A stretch of DNA of 64,000 nt from Synechococcus sp. PCC 6312 (GTDB lineage Bacteria > Cyanobacteriota > Cyanobacteriia > Thermosynechococcales > Thermosynechococcaceae). The stretch is from assembly GCF_000316685.1 (NCBI RefSeq), contig NC_019680.1, positions 187,501-251,500 on the forward strand, given 5' to 3'. Of the stretch, positions 30,461-39,099 are shown piece after piece. The number at the start of each line of letters is the position of its first letter. Within the stretch, counting starts at the first letter, position 1. The notes beneath the pieces are model-generated. The model worked only from the letters and a program-made list of their open reading frames with translations. It did not search any database and was not told the DNA's origin. Made by a program: the position numbers and the translations under genes.

Positions 30461-31639
30461 ATGGTTTCCATTGCCCGCAAGAACTTATTTGAAGACCTCC
30501 CTCGGTTTATGGTCGCCCAGGCCGGGATTATGTTCGCAGTGGCCTTAGTCACGGTGCAGACGGGCCTGTTGGAGGGATTTACCAAGTCATCTAGTTTATT
30601 GATTGATGGAGTCAAAGCAGATCTTTGGGTGGCCTCGAAAAGTATGCGCTTTTTTGATCTCACCCTACCCTTGCCCTACAGCAGTGTCGCCACTGTCCAA
30701 CAATTACCAGAGGTCGCCCGATCCGAACCCTTTATTATCCAAAGTGGCATTTGGCAACGGTTGAGTGATCGTGATATTGCCCCAGTCCGGGTGATTGGTT
30801 TTGACCCCAAAGGACGGTTGTTTCAACCCTGGAATGTCCAATCTGGTTCAATTGCAGATTTAGAACGCCCTAACACTGCCTTTATTGACCGCATTGACGC
30901 GGCTGGCCTGGGGATTACCGCAGTAGGGCAAGGGGCCACCTTAAATGGGCAGCGATTATTGGTGAAGGGGATGACGGTGGGAGTCCGGTCGTTGGTGGCG
31001 AGTCCCTATGTGTTTATGTCCACTGAAAATGCCCATCTTTATACCAATCTTGTTCAAATTCCCGGCCAACTGCCCCTCAATTCAGCCCCGCCCCTGGCCC
31101 CAGACTCTCCCATTAGCTATGTGCTGGTGCAGGTGGTTCCTGGTACGGATCTAGCGGCCCTAAAAACTAAGCTGGCAGACGCAATTCCCAATAGTCGAAT
31201 TTTGACCCAGGCCGAGATGTCCAAAATTACCCAAGTCTATTGGCGCAACAGTACGGGAGTCGGGTTTATCCTGGGCCTGGGGGCGATTGTCGGGATTGTG
31301 GTTGGGACAGTAGTAGTCGGGCAAATTCTCTATGCTTCGGTGGCGGATCACCTCAAGGAATATGGCACCCTCAAGGCCATGGGAGCGAGTGATTACTATC
31401 TCTACCGGGTGATCCTTGAGCAGGCCCTCTGGATGGCGGTTTTGGGCTACTTACCCGGCCTGGGGTTGGCCATGGGCTTAGGCAGTTGGACCATGCAAAC
31501 TCGGGCAATTCAGATTTTAGTCAGTCCCACGTCCGCTGCGGTGATTTTTGGGGTGACGGTGGCCATGTGTAGTGGGGCCGCAGTCTTTGCCATTCAAAAA
31601 GTGACTCGGTTGGATCCAGCTATGGTCTTTAAATCCTAA
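30461..31639 (+). CDS. DevC-like ABC exporter permease (FtsX/MacB family)
   Basis: Permease of 392 residues of the DevBCA exporter type, whose founding member exports heterocyst glycolipids. It starts with the DevC-like R-K-N-L-F-E-D-L-P-R-F, a first membrane helix, a large periplasmic domain (about 50-270) and three C-terminal helices, including G-A-I-V-G-I-V-V-G-T-V-V-V-G-Q-I-L-Y and L-K-E-Y-G-T-L-K-A-M-G-A. Unicellular cyanobacteria also carry DevC homologues. Here no devB (membrane fusion) or devA (ATPase) gene is adjacent, so the partners must be elsewhere. Confidence 0.9.
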   Translation: MVSIARKNLFEDLPRFMVAQAGIMFAVALVTVQTGLLEGFTKSSSLLIDGVKADLWVASKSMRFFDLTLPLPYSSVATVQQLPEVARSEPFIIQSGIWQRLSDRDIAPVRVIGFDPKGRLFQPWNVQSGSIADLERPNTAFIDRIDAAGLGITAVGQGATLNGQRLLVKGMTVGVRSLVASPYVFMSTENAHLYTNLVQIPGQLPLNSAPPLAPDSPISYVLVQVVPGTDLAALKTKLADAIPNSRILTQAEMSKITQVYWRNSTGVGFILGLGAIVGIVVGTVVVGQILYASVADHLKEYGTLKAMGASDYYLYRVILEQALWMAVLGYLPGLGLAMGLGSWTMQTRAIQILVSPTSAAVIFGVTVAMCSGAAVFAIQKVTRLDPAMVFKS

Positions 31640-31698
31640 ACTCCCGTTGTGATAGGTTGCTGCTAAAATCTTGTTCATTAGGCTAGTTCTCCAGTCCA

Positions 31699-32643
31699 TT
31701 ACACTAGCATTGTCTTCAGCAGTTGAATGTTGTCCCTAATATTTGCCCCCGAAGTTTGTAAGGCCGTTAATTCTTCCCCGGTTAAAGGCAGTTCAATAAC
31801 CTGTTCAACCCCCCTAGCTCCCAGTTTAATCGGGACACCCATGCAAACCTCCGTCAGACCATATTCCCCTTCTAAATAAACTGAGGCTGGGAGAATCCGG
31901 TGTTGATCCTCTAAAATTGCGGCCACCATTTCGGCTGTGGCAGCGGCAGGGGCATAATAGGCGCTTCCCGATTTCAAGAAGCTCACAATTTCGGCTCCCC
32001 CATTCTGAGTGCGTTCTATCAGGGGGGAAATGGCGTTCAGGGGCAATAATTCCGGTAAAGGAATCCCATTCACAGTCGTATGACGGGGTAGCGGAACCAT
32101 TAAGTCTCCATGCCCCCCCAACACCATGGCCCGAATATCCCGCACACTGATGCCCATTTCCGCGGCAATGAAGCTGGCAAAGCGGGCCGAATCCAAAATT
32201 CCTGCCATACCGAGAACCCGCTCTTTTCCCAGGCCACTGACTTGCCAGGCCAAATGGGTCATTACATCTAAGGGGTTGGTCACAACAATTAAAAAGGCGT
32301 TAGGAGCTTGGCTCATCGCCCTAGTGGTAATGTCTTGCACCAGTTGGCCATTGATTTTGAGCAGATCTTCCCGACTCATCCCTGGTTTGCGAGGGAACCC
32401 AGCCGTGATCACGACAATATCTACCCCAGCAAGTTCGGCATAGCTTTCTGTCCCGAGGATTGTGGAATGATTGCCGCTAATGGCCTGGGCCTGGTTTAAG
32501 TCCAACGCCAAGCCTTGGGTCCGGCCAGGGATGACATCCAACAAAACCACATGGGCTAAATCTAATTCCAGAATCCGGCGCGCTAAGGTACTCCCAACAT
32601 TTCCAGCGCCAATAATGCCAACCTTAGCCCGCTGCCCGACCAC
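31699..32643 (-). CDS. mdh: Malate dehydrogenase
   Basis: NAD-dependent malate/oxaloacetate enzyme of the LDH-like MDH group, 314 residues. The nucleotide loop G-I-I-G-A-G-N-V-G-S-T is at the N-terminus. Substrate loop R-K-P-G-M-S-R has Arg residues expected for malate rather than Gln as in lactate dehydrogenases. The catalytic His is in L-G-G-H-G-D-L-M-V-P. The stop of ndhO and the probable start of mdh are adjacent with no gap, so the two genes are read as one unit. Confidence 0.95.
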   Translation of the reverse strand: MVGQRAKVGIIGAGNVGSTLARRILELDLAHVVLLDVIPGRTQGLALDLNQAQAISGNHSTILGTESYAELAGVDIVVITAGFPRKPGMSREDLLKINGQLVQDITTRAMSQAPNAFLIVVTNPLDVMTHLAWQVSGLGKERVLGMAGILDSARFASFIAAEMGISVRDIRAMVLGGHGDLMVPLPRHTTVNGIPLPELLPLNAISPLIERTQNGGAEIVSFLKSGSAYYAPAAATAEMVAAILEDQHRILPASVYLEGEYGLTEVCMGVPIKLGARGVEQVIELPLTGEELTALQTSGANIRDNIQLLKTMLV

Positions 32644-32856
32644 TTATTGACCAGCTTCGACTTGATCTAGGCGTAACCAAATGGTCGGAGTTGGGACTGG
32701 AAATTTAATTTGGGCATAGTCGCCTTTGATATCCACAATTTCTCCCCGTCCCTCAAAAATATAACTGGGAAAGCGGGGATCACTGGCCTGGGCTTCGAGG
32801 CTGTCGGCTAACTTCTCGGCAATGACTTGGACAAAATCGCCTTTTTTAACGGTCAT
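32644..32856 (-). CDS. ndhO: NAD(P)H-quinone oxidoreductase subunit O (NdhO)
   Basis: Small peripheral subunit, 70 residues, of the cyanobacterial and chloroplast NDH-1 complex on the thylakoid membrane. It is reported to restrain cyclic electron flow in Synechocystis. The family signature is clear: K-K-G-D-F-V at the start, then [16 protein letters not shown] and the closing W-L-R-L-D-Q. It abuts mdh directly. Confidence 0.96.
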   Translation of the reverse strand: MTVKKGDFVQVIAEKLADSLEAQASDPRFPSYIFEGRGEIVDIKGDYAQIKFPVPTPTIWLRLDQVEAGQ

Positions 32857-32944
32857 AGGACTTCCGGCTAGGGGACTAAAAGGACTATGTTGTTATCTTA
32901 CGCAACGGACTGGATGAATTTCAGCCAAAATTGATGATGTTTGA

Positions 32945-33214
32945 TTATGACTTGGTTGAGTTTTTTTGTTCCCAACGCCACAGACTGATCATTAGGGCAA
33001 TCACGCCCAGTTGGAGAGCAAAGTTTCCCCATAACTCTTGATCGGCCTGGCCGGCAATCAGCTTCAGTAAAAAAATCATCGCCCCAATTAGTCCCGATGC
33101 GGCAAAGACGAGATACATGACTTGGCGTAATCCCCGATAGGGGGCCTGGGCTTCTTTGAGGAGGCGTTGGCGAAATTCAGCTTCGGCGCGGGTTTGGGGA
33201 CTTTTGGGACTCAT
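32945..33214 (-). CDS. DUF3493 family small membrane protein
   Basis: An 89-residue protein with two membrane helices (about 31-50 and 62-78) after a charged N-terminus. The segment E-F-R-Q-R-L-L-K-E-A-Q-A-P-Y-R-G-L-R is characteristic of DUF3493 proteins, found in cyanobacteria and plant chloroplasts. Function is not established. It is followed 13 bases later, on the other side, by the ribE stop, and is on the same strand as ribE and ndhO. Confidence 0.85.
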   Translation of the reverse strand: MSPKSPQTRAEAEFRQRLLKEAQAPYRGLRQVMYLVFAASGLIGAMIFLLKLIAGQADQELWGNFALQLGVIALMISLWRWEQKNSTKS

Positions 33215-33227
33215 GGAATTATTTTAG

Positions 33228-33896
33228 CTAACCATACCCATGTTCCGCCAGAAACTCAAGGGTAATTAGGTCATGGTCTCGGCCTGGGGAAGACTCAGGG
33301 GCAAGATGGGGGTACTGAAATTTGGCCGCATATTTTCCCAGCAGATCTGCCTCAAGATTCACAGGTGCGCCAACAGATAAATATTGCAAATTCGTGGCCT
33401 GGTAGGTGTGGGAAATTACAGCCACGGTAAATGAACTTCCAATCGCATCATAACTCGCGACAGTTAAGCTAATCCCATTAATCGCAATACTGCCTTTGGG
33501 GACGATATAGGTGGCGACTGGGGGCGGGGCCTGGAAGCTCAATTCCCAACTGGTTTCTAACTCCTGAATTTCTGTGAGGGTTCCTACCCCATCCACATGA
33601 CCACTAACAAAATGCCCACCGACTTTATCCCCAACCCGTAAGGCCGGTTCTAAATTCACTAAGGCCTGGGCCTGGGCAATGCTTTTCAAATTAGAGCGGG
33701 ATATGGTTTCTGGGGAGACACTGACCGTAAAGGATTGTTGATCATAGATTTCTACGGTTAAGCAAATCCCATTAACAGCAATACTATCGCCAATTTCTAC
33801 TGTCTTGAGAAACTGACAGCTTGGACAATAAACTTTTAGTTGGGAGTTGGCTTGGAGGGAAATTGTTCCCAGGCCCTGAATCAGTCCAGTAAACAT
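33228..33896 (-). CDS. ribE: Riboflavin synthase, alpha chain
   Basis: Dismutates two 6,7-dimethyl-8-ribityllumazine molecules to riboflavin. The 222-residue protein is two copies of a lumazine-binding barrel: the first opens M-F-T-G-L-I-Q-G-L-G and contains G-D-S-I-A-V-N-G-I-C-L-T-V; the second contains H-F-V-S-G-H-V-D-G-V-G and K-G-S-I-A-I-N-G-I-S-L-T-V. It starts 11 bases after the sdhA stop on the same strand, linking flavin supply with a flavoprotein gene. No FMN riboswitch is seen before it. Confidence 0.96.
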   Translation of the reverse strand: MFTGLIQGLGTISLQANSQLKVYCPSCQFLKTVEIGDSIAVNGICLTVEIYDQQSFTVSVSPETISRSNLKSIAQAQALVNLEPALRVGDKVGGHFVSGHVDGVGTLTEIQELETSWELSFQAPPPVATYIVPKGSIAINGISLTVASYDAIGSSFTVAVISHTYQATNLQYLSVGAPVNLEADLLGKYAAKFQYPHLAPESSPGRDHDLITLEFLAEHGYG

Positions 33897-33907
33897 CGGG
33901 CAACCAC

Positions 33908-35656
33908 CTAATACTTCCGTTCTTGGGGGGGAAACAAGCTTAAATTCACGGGCGCATATTCAATTTGGACACCAGCGGGAGAATAGTAAGCCAAGGTATG
34001 TTTTAAGAAGTTTTCATCATCGCGGTTGGGGTAATCCTCGCGAGCATGGGCACCGCGGCTTTCTTGGCGGTTTAAGGCTCCAGTTAAGATCATCTCCCCA
34101 ACAATCATCAGGCTTTGGAGTTCAATGGCTTCGGTAATTTCAGTATTCCAAACTAACCCCGTATCATCTAAGCGAATTTGCTCGGCCTTGGCCTGGAGTG
34201 TTTGTAGTTTTTGCAGCCCCTCAGCCATCAGTTCTGCTGTCCGAAACACGCCGCAATGCTCGGTTAAACAATCCTGGACTTCTTGGCGAATTTCGGCAAT
34301 CCGGTAGGGGCCTTGTTTCTGCCTTAAGGATTTAAGCTGGGCCTGGGCTGAGGCGTAATAGGGTTTGGCATCGAGGTCGGGAAGTTTCGCAGTTTGAAGA
34401 TAGTCCGCAATCGCAGCCCCCGTCCGCCGGCCATAGACCACACATTCCAATAAGGAGTTACTCCCTAAGCGATTGGCCCCATGCACCGAGACACAGGACG
34501 TTTCCCCCGCGGCAAAAAAGCCCGTGACAATCTGATCAGCTCCCGATTTGACTTGCCCATGAGTCGTGACTGGAATCCCGCCCATGGAATAATGCACCGT
34601 TGGCCGCACCGGAATAGGTTCAACGACAGCATCTACCCCGGCTAAGCGATGGGATTCTTCCCAGCAAAAGGGAACCCGACTCATAATTTTTTCCCGGCCC
34701 ATGTGGCGTAAATCTAAATAGACAAATGGCCCACCCGCTGACCCATCTTTATTCGCCCCCCGTCCTTGCCGAATTTCCGTTGAGATCGCCCGTGAGGTAA
34801 TATCCCGCGGGGCCAATTCCATTCGACTGGGGGCATAACGGGCCATGAACCGTTCCCCTTGGACATTAATTAAATAGGCACCTTCCCCCCGAACCGCTTC
34901 CGAAATCAAGACTCCGGCCGGATACAGGCCAGTCGGATGAAACTGGACAAATTCCATATCTTCTAGGGGCAAACCCGCCAAGGCCGTCATTGCCAGGCCA
35001 TCCCCCGTGGAAGCATAGTCATTGGAGGTGGTATTAAACACCCGCCCATAGCCCCCGGTGGCAAACATCACTGCCTTGGCCCGAATAATCTGGATGGCCC
35101 CAGTGCGGATGTGATAGAGGACAACCCCCTTGGCCTGGTGATCTTCCAAGATCAGCCGCATCACATACCACTCTTCATAAAACTGCACCCCATACTTGAG
35201 CAGGTTGCAGTAAAGCTCATGGAGAATGGCATGGCCGGTTTTGTCGGCGGCGTAACAGGTGCGATTGTGACTGTGGCCACCAAAGGCGCGTTGGGCAATC
35301 CGGCCATCGGGCAAGCGGGAAAATAAGACCCCTAAATGCTCTAAATCAATCACCACATCCGGGGCTTCTTGGGTCAAAATCGCCACGGCATCTTGATCTG
35401 CTAAAAAGTCAGAACCCTTAACCGTATCAAAGGCATGGGCTTCCCAAGAATCTGTTTCATCCACGTTTTTCAGGGTGGCGGCAATTCCCCCTTGGGCCGC
35501 AACGGAATGGGAGCGGATCGGATGGGTTTTCGCAACTAGGGCAATATTTACGTTTGGGAGTTTCCGACACAGTTCCAAGGCCGCTCGACACCCAGCCAGG
35601 CCCCCACCGACAATCACCACATCATGATCTTGTACCGGGAGTGTGGGATTCGTCAT
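33908..35656 (-). CDS. sdhA: Succinate dehydrogenase/fumarate reductase flavoprotein subunit
   Basis: Catalytic flavoprotein of respiratory complex II, which in cyanobacteria feeds electrons from succinate into thylakoid plastoquinone. The FAD loop [12 protein letters not shown] is at the N-terminus. The [11 protein letters not shown] motif carries the His that binds FAD covalently. Active-site segments [10 protein letters not shown] and H-Y-S-M-G-G-I-P are complete. The length is 582 residues. The iron-sulfur subunit gene is not next to it, as is usual in cyanobacteria. Confidence 0.95.
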   Translation of the reverse strand: MTNPTLPVQDHDVVIVGGGLAGCRAALELCRKLPNVNIALVAKTHPIRSHSVAAQGGIAATLKNVDETDSWEAHAFDTVKGSDFLADQDAVAILTQEAPDVVIDLEHLGVLFSRLPDGRIAQRAFGGHSHNRTCYAADKTGHAILHELYCNLLKYGVQFYEEWYVMRLILEDHQAKGVVLYHIRTGAIQIIRAKAVMFATGGYGRVFNTTSNDYASTGDGLAMTALAGLPLEDMEFVQFHPTGLYPAGVLISEAVRGEGAYLINVQGERFMARYAPSRMELAPRDITSRAISTEIRQGRGANKDGSAGGPFVYLDLRHMGREKIMSRVPFCWEESHRLAGVDAVVEPIPVRPTVHYSMGGIPVTTHGQVKSGADQIVTGFFAAGETSCVSVHGANRLGSNSLLECVVYGRRTGAAIADYLQTAKLPDLDAKPYYASAQAQLKSLRQKQGPYRIAEIRQEVQDCLTEHCGVFRTAELMAEGLQKLQTLQAKAEQIRLDDTGLVWNTEITEAIELQSLMIVGEMILTGALNRQESRGAHAREDYPNRDDENFLKHTLAYYSPAGVQIEYAPVNLSLFPPQERKY

Positions 35657-35782
35657 GACTGCCCTAGGAACCTAAAAAAGCCTACTTGTTAATTCTATCG
35701 GCTGATTTCTAAGGGGTAGGTTTCAATTGGTTAAGATGTAAGTCGTCTCCAACCCTGTTTAGCCTTTGCCCCTAGTTATCCC

Positions 35783-36526
35783 ATGTCCAACCCGTTGCGT
35801 CTCCACTACATCCGTCATGTTCCCTTTGAAGGACCAGGAAATATTGCTAAATGGGCAGAAAGCCGGGGCTATTCCTTAACAGGCACTCATCTGGATCAAA
35901 ATGACCCCTTTCCTGGCCTGGACAGTTTTGATTGGCTGGTGGTTATGGGTGGCCCGATGAATGTGGATCAAGAAGCCGACTATCCCTGGTTAGCAGCCGA
36001 GAAACTATTGATTCTTGAGGCAATTAACACCGGTAAAACAGTTTTGGGGGTTTGCTTGGGGGCACAGTTAATCGCCTCGGTCCTAGGGGGTGTGGTTTAT
36101 CCAGGCCCTGAAAAGGAAATTGGTTGGTTTCCAATAGAACTGACAACTAAGGGACTTCAGTCTCAACTTTTTCCCCCAGGCCCAGATCAATTTATGGTCT
36201 TTCATTGGCATGGGGATACCTTTACGATTCCTAGCGGGGCCTGGGCCTTGGGGAGTAGTCATGCCTGTGCCCAGCAAGGGTTTCTCTATGATCAGCGGGT
36301 TTTGGGTTTGCAATGCCATTTAGAATCCACCCCAGAGAGTATCCAGGCCTTGTTGGATCATTGTGCCGATGAATTAGTACCAGGGCAGTACATCCAATCT
36401 GCCGAGACGATCCAAGCCCAATTCAACTATTTACCAGAATTAGAAAAAACACTTTTTTATGTCTTAGATCGGCTCCATGAACTATCGGTTAACGCGCCTT
36501 GTCTCAGTCAGGTTCAGGAAGGTTAA
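35783..36526 (+). CDS. Class I glutamine amidotransferase-like protein (GMP synthase-type domain)
   Basis: Stand-alone type 1 glutamine amidotransferase domain of 247 residues. The nucleophilic Cys is in G-V-C-L-G-A-Q-L, the oxyanion glycines in V-M-G-G-P-M, and the His in G-L-Q-C-H-L-E-S-T-P-E with the nearby Glu. Such proteins are often annotated as GMP synthase-like, but no synthetase domain is present and the acceptor is unknown. Its stop codon (36524-36526) directly touches the first inverted-repeat element. Confidence 0.9.
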   Translation: MSNPLRLHYIRHVPFEGPGNIAKWAESRGYSLTGTHLDQNDPFPGLDSFDWLVVMGGPMNVDQEADYPWLAAEKLLILEAINTGKTVLGVCLGAQLIASVLGGVVYPGPEKEIGWFPIELTTKGLQSQLFPPGPDQFMVFHWHGDTFTIPSGAWALGSSHACAQQGFLYDQRVLGLQCHLESTPESIQALLDHCADELVPGQYIQSAETIQAQFNYLPELEKTLFYVLDRLHELSVNAPCLSQVQEG

Positions 36527-36633
36527 CTATAGCGTTACTCATTTAGAGTGCGACAGGAGCAAGTCAGGAAATTGATGATTAAAAACACTTTGAAAATGAT
36601 AATCTGCTTAGAACAGCCTGCGTAACGCTATAG
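36527..36633. mobile_element. MITE-like element, copy 1 (107 bp)
   Basis: The 11-base ends are perfect inverted repeats: CTATAGCGTTA (36527-36537) and TAACGCTATAG (36623-36633). There is no coding capacity. It shares its ends and interior blocks (GAGTGC and AAGTCAGGAAATT) with a second copy at 38767. It sits between convergent genes: it begins right after the stop of the amidotransferase gene, and its right end supplies the TAG stop of the RibD-like gene on the other strand. No transposase of a parent element is in the window. Confidence 0.8.
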
Positions 36634-37308
36634 GCGTTGGTAGTTCAAAAAGAGTTCATCCCCAATTTGCTTTGTGGCCATCAGTTGAAATCTGGGGGCA
36701 GCCTGAACTGAAAATCCTAAGCCGGCCACAGGGGTTGCTGCGGTTGTGCCACCTAAGACTAAGGGGCAAAGTGTGACCCACCATTCATCAATTAAGTTTG
36801 CAGCCAGGAGAGAGGCAATGAATACCCCGCCCCCCAAGACGGCTAATTTCTTGACACCTAGGATTTGGAGTTGTTGATAAGCCGCCACCAGATCAATTTG
36901 ATCATCAGGAGTGGTGGGAGAAAGAATCTGCTCAAAACTGCCTTGATTCCCCCAGGCCCTGGCTCCAGCTTTTGTCGTTAATAGATAACGGGGAAGGGGC
37001 TGCTGAAAAAATCGTAAATCAGGGTCAATTTTTCCTGACTGAGAGCAAACAATTTGGATCGGTTGGGGTGGTTTCCCTTGGGCAAGCCGGGCCTGGATGA
37101 GGGATTCTCCTTGGACGCTCATGGCTGTGCCACCGGCCCTGAGGGTTGCTGCCCCAAAAATCACCCCATCGGCCTGGGCCACCAGTTCCTCAAGATGTTG
37201 GTAATCATGCTGCGACCCAAACAACTGATCTGGCCCGATAGCGGAGGCAATTTTGCCATCTAAACTCATTGCTAAAATCACCGTAGCCCAGGGGCGGGAT
37301 TGGCACAT
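36628..37308 (-). CDS. RibD C-terminal reductase domain protein
   Basis: Stand-alone RibD reductase-domain protein of 226 residues, related to the NADPH-dependent 5-amino-6-ribosylamino-pyrimidine reductase of riboflavin synthesis and to dihydrofolate reductase. Typical segments are V-I-L-A-M-S-L-D-G-K-I-A, G-V-I-F-G-A-A-T-L-R-A-G-G-T, and the cofactor loop L-A-V-L-G-G-G-V-F-I-A-S-L-L. The deaminase domain is absent. The ATG at 37308 is used; a TTG at 37326 is possible. Its last residues and TAG stop overlap the end of the MITE-like element, so the original C-terminus may have been altered. Confidence 0.88.
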   Translation of the reverse strand: MCQSRPWATVILAMSLDGKIASAIGPDQLFGSQHDYQHLEELVAQADGVIFGAATLRAGGTAMSVQGESLIQARLAQGKPPQPIQIVCSQSGKIDPDLRFFQQPLPRYLLTTKAGARAWGNQGSFEQILSPTTPDDQIDLVAAYQQLQILGVKKLAVLGGGVFIASLLAANLIDEWWVTLCPLVLGGTTAATPVAGLGFSVQAAPRFQLMATKQIGDELFLNYQRL

Positions 37309-37395
37309 GGTAAATATTCGTCTCAATATAATAATGCTAGACTCTGGCTATTGCGTTTTATCACCCTTCTCAATCTTCCTTGCGAGAACTCCCCC

Positions 37396-38772
37396 ATGTC
37401 TAGTAGTGGCCGGCAAGCTCAACCGCCCTTAGAGTTTTTACCCCCGACCTATAATGCCTTGGTTCGCTGGGGATTTGCCCAACTTCTGCCCCTGTGGATG
37501 CGTTGGCAAATGGGCCTGGAGCAAATTGAGGGGGGACATTTAGAGCGACTCGTCCAGGCCTATGAACAGTTTCAACAGGGCCAGGCCCGGATTTTATTAG
37601 CCTTTCGCCATCCCAGCACCGATGATCCCCTCTGTATGGGCTATTTACTCTGGCATTTAGTCCCCCGCCAGGCCCGGCAAATGGGGGTAAAACTCAAGCT
37701 CCCCATTCACAGTTATTTTCTTTATGACCGCGGGATTCCCCTCTGGGCTGGAGATGGGGTGGGCTGGCTCTTTGGGCAGTTGGGCGGCAGTTCAATTATG
37801 CGCGGGAAGTTAGATACCCAGGCCTTGCGAGCAGCCCGTGAGTTATTAGTCCGGGGTGAGTTTCCCTTAGCCGCGGCCCCGGAAGGTGCAACCAATAATC
37901 AAAGTGAACTTGTCAGCCCGTTAGAACCGGGAATTGCCCAGATGGGGTTTTGGTGCTTGGAAGATTTAATCAAAGCGGGGCGGTTAGAAGAAGTGTTGAT
38001 TATTCCGATTGGGGTTCAATATTCTTTGCTGAAACCAAGCTGGTGCAAATTAGGACAAGTTCTCAAGCAATTGGAAACCCAGGCCGGTTGTCAGCCCCCC
38101 ACCCCGGCCCATGATCCGGAAAGTCTATATCAGCGGCTCTTTCACCTAGCAACACATCTATTGAGCATTATTGAAAGATTTTATGTTGCCTCCTACCACA
38201 TCACGATTCCAGAGTTACCCCCCTGTCAAGGTCCAAATCAAGAGTTAGCCACACGCTTAAAACGGCTACTGGATATTGTCTTGCACGTTGCGGAGGAATT
38301 TTTTGGGATTAAACCTTCAGAAAACCTCGTGGATCGGTGTCGGAGAGTTGAACAGGCGGCCTGGGAGCGGATGTTTCGCCAAGACTTGGAGCAGTTGTCG
38401 CCTGTTGAGCGAGGGTTTGCCAATTGGTTAGCCCAAGAAGCAGAACTCCGGCTCCGTCATATGCGGCTTGCGGAACGATTTACCTCCATCACTGGGCATT
38501 ATGTGCGCGAGAAAAACAGTCCCGACCGCTTTGCCGAAGTCTTATTTATCTTGGCTCGGACGCTGTGTTGGATTGAAGATAAACCCCAGCCCGATAGTTT
38601 GTTCCTTGGCCCCCGCCGAGTTCGTTTAACCGTAGCCCCTGTCATTCCCCTGCGGGAGTATTGGCCCGAATATCAACAGAATCGCCGCCAGGCCCGTCAA
38701 GTAGTGCAAACTGTAACCGCTAAAATTGGCCAAAGCTATGAAGAGATTATCGCCAGCAAAAATGATCGATAG
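37396..38772 (+). CDS. Lysophospholipid acyltransferase-like protein (PlsC family)
   Basis: A 458-residue protein with the acyltransferase motif H-P-S-T-D-D (Hx4D) at about residues 73-78 (A-F-R-H-P-S-T-D-D-P) and a downstream P-E-G-A-T-N-N motif for glycerophosphate binding. It is longer than the typical 1-acylglycerol-3-phosphate acyltransferase, with an added C-terminal region of about 200 residues of unknown role. The ATG at 37396 (M-S-S-S-G) is preferred; an in-frame TTG at 37300 would overlap the divergent RibD-like gene. The TAG stop (38770-38772) lies inside the end of the second MITE-like element. Confidence 0.85.
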   Translation: MSSSGRQAQPPLEFLPPTYNALVRWGFAQLLPLWMRWQMGLEQIEGGHLERLVQAYEQFQQGQARILLAFRHPSTDDPLCMGYLLWHLVPRQARQMGVKLKLPIHSYFLYDRGIPLWAGDGVGWLFGQLGGSSIMRGKLDTQALRAARELLVRGEFPLAAAPEGATNNQSELVSPLEPGIAQMGFWCLEDLIKAGRLEEVLIIPIGVQYSLLKPSWCKLGQVLKQLETQAGCQPPTPAHDPESLYQRLFHLATHLLSIIERFYVASYHITIPELPPCQGPNQELATRLKRLLDIVLHVAEEFFGIKPSENLVDRCRRVEQAAWERMFRQDLEQLSPVERGFANWLAQEAELRLRHMRLAERFTSITGHYVREKNSPDRFAEVLFILARTLCWIEDKPQPDSLFLGPRRVRLTVAPVIPLREYWPEYQQNRRQARQVVQTVTAKIGQSYEEIIASKNDR

Positions 38773-38874
38773 CGTTATCAATTTTGAGTGCTGATTGGGA
38801 TAAGTCAGGAAATTCTTTATGGGCGGTTCTTTTAAGATTTCTACTCTCTCAGAATAGTATGCCTAACGCCATAG
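38767..38874. mobile_element. MITE-like element, copy 2 (108 bp)
   Basis: The ends CGATAGCGTTA (38767-38777) and TAACGCCATAG (38864-38874) are imperfect inverted repeats matching those of copy 1. Interior blocks GAGTGC, AAGTCAGGAAATT and an AGAA-x-AG run near the right end are shared at the same spacing. It supplies the stop codon of the acyltransferase gene (C-G-A-T-A-G read as Arg-stop) and lies 16 bases from a truncated gene. Sequence divergence from copy 1 in the middle suggests that both are old. Confidence 0.75.
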
Positions 38875-38890
38875 TTTATGGGGGATGCGC

Positions 38891-39049
38891 TTAAGTCTTC
38901 AATTCTCTTGGAGCCATTGCGAGAATAACTCCTGGCTCGTGGGCTAAACTCGTTAGGCAAATTGTTGCTGCCTCTGCAATTGCTGACCCAAAAGCAGGTG
39001 TAACTCCAGGCAGCCCTTGATTAAGCTGTTGTAAGTTTAAGGTTTGCAT
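38891..39049 (-). pseudogene. N-terminal fragment of a cyanobacterial conserved hypothetical gene
   Basis: An open frame of 52 codons reads T-L-N-L-Q-Q-L-N-Q-G-L-P-G-V-T-P-A-F-G-S then A-I-A-E-A-A-T-I-C-L-T. This G-V-T-P-A-F-G / A-E-A-A-x-x-C-L pattern matches, from memory, the beginning of a cyanobacterial protein of well over 100 residues. The frame ends at 38891, 17 bases from the MITE-like element, and I see no continuation in other frames. No clear ribosome binding site precedes the ATG. The rest of the 38875-39099 gap shows nothing else. Confidence 0.45.
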
Positions 39050-39099
39050 CTGACTTCAGGCGGTTATGTTCGATCAAAACTAAAGGCTTGATTGTGCGC

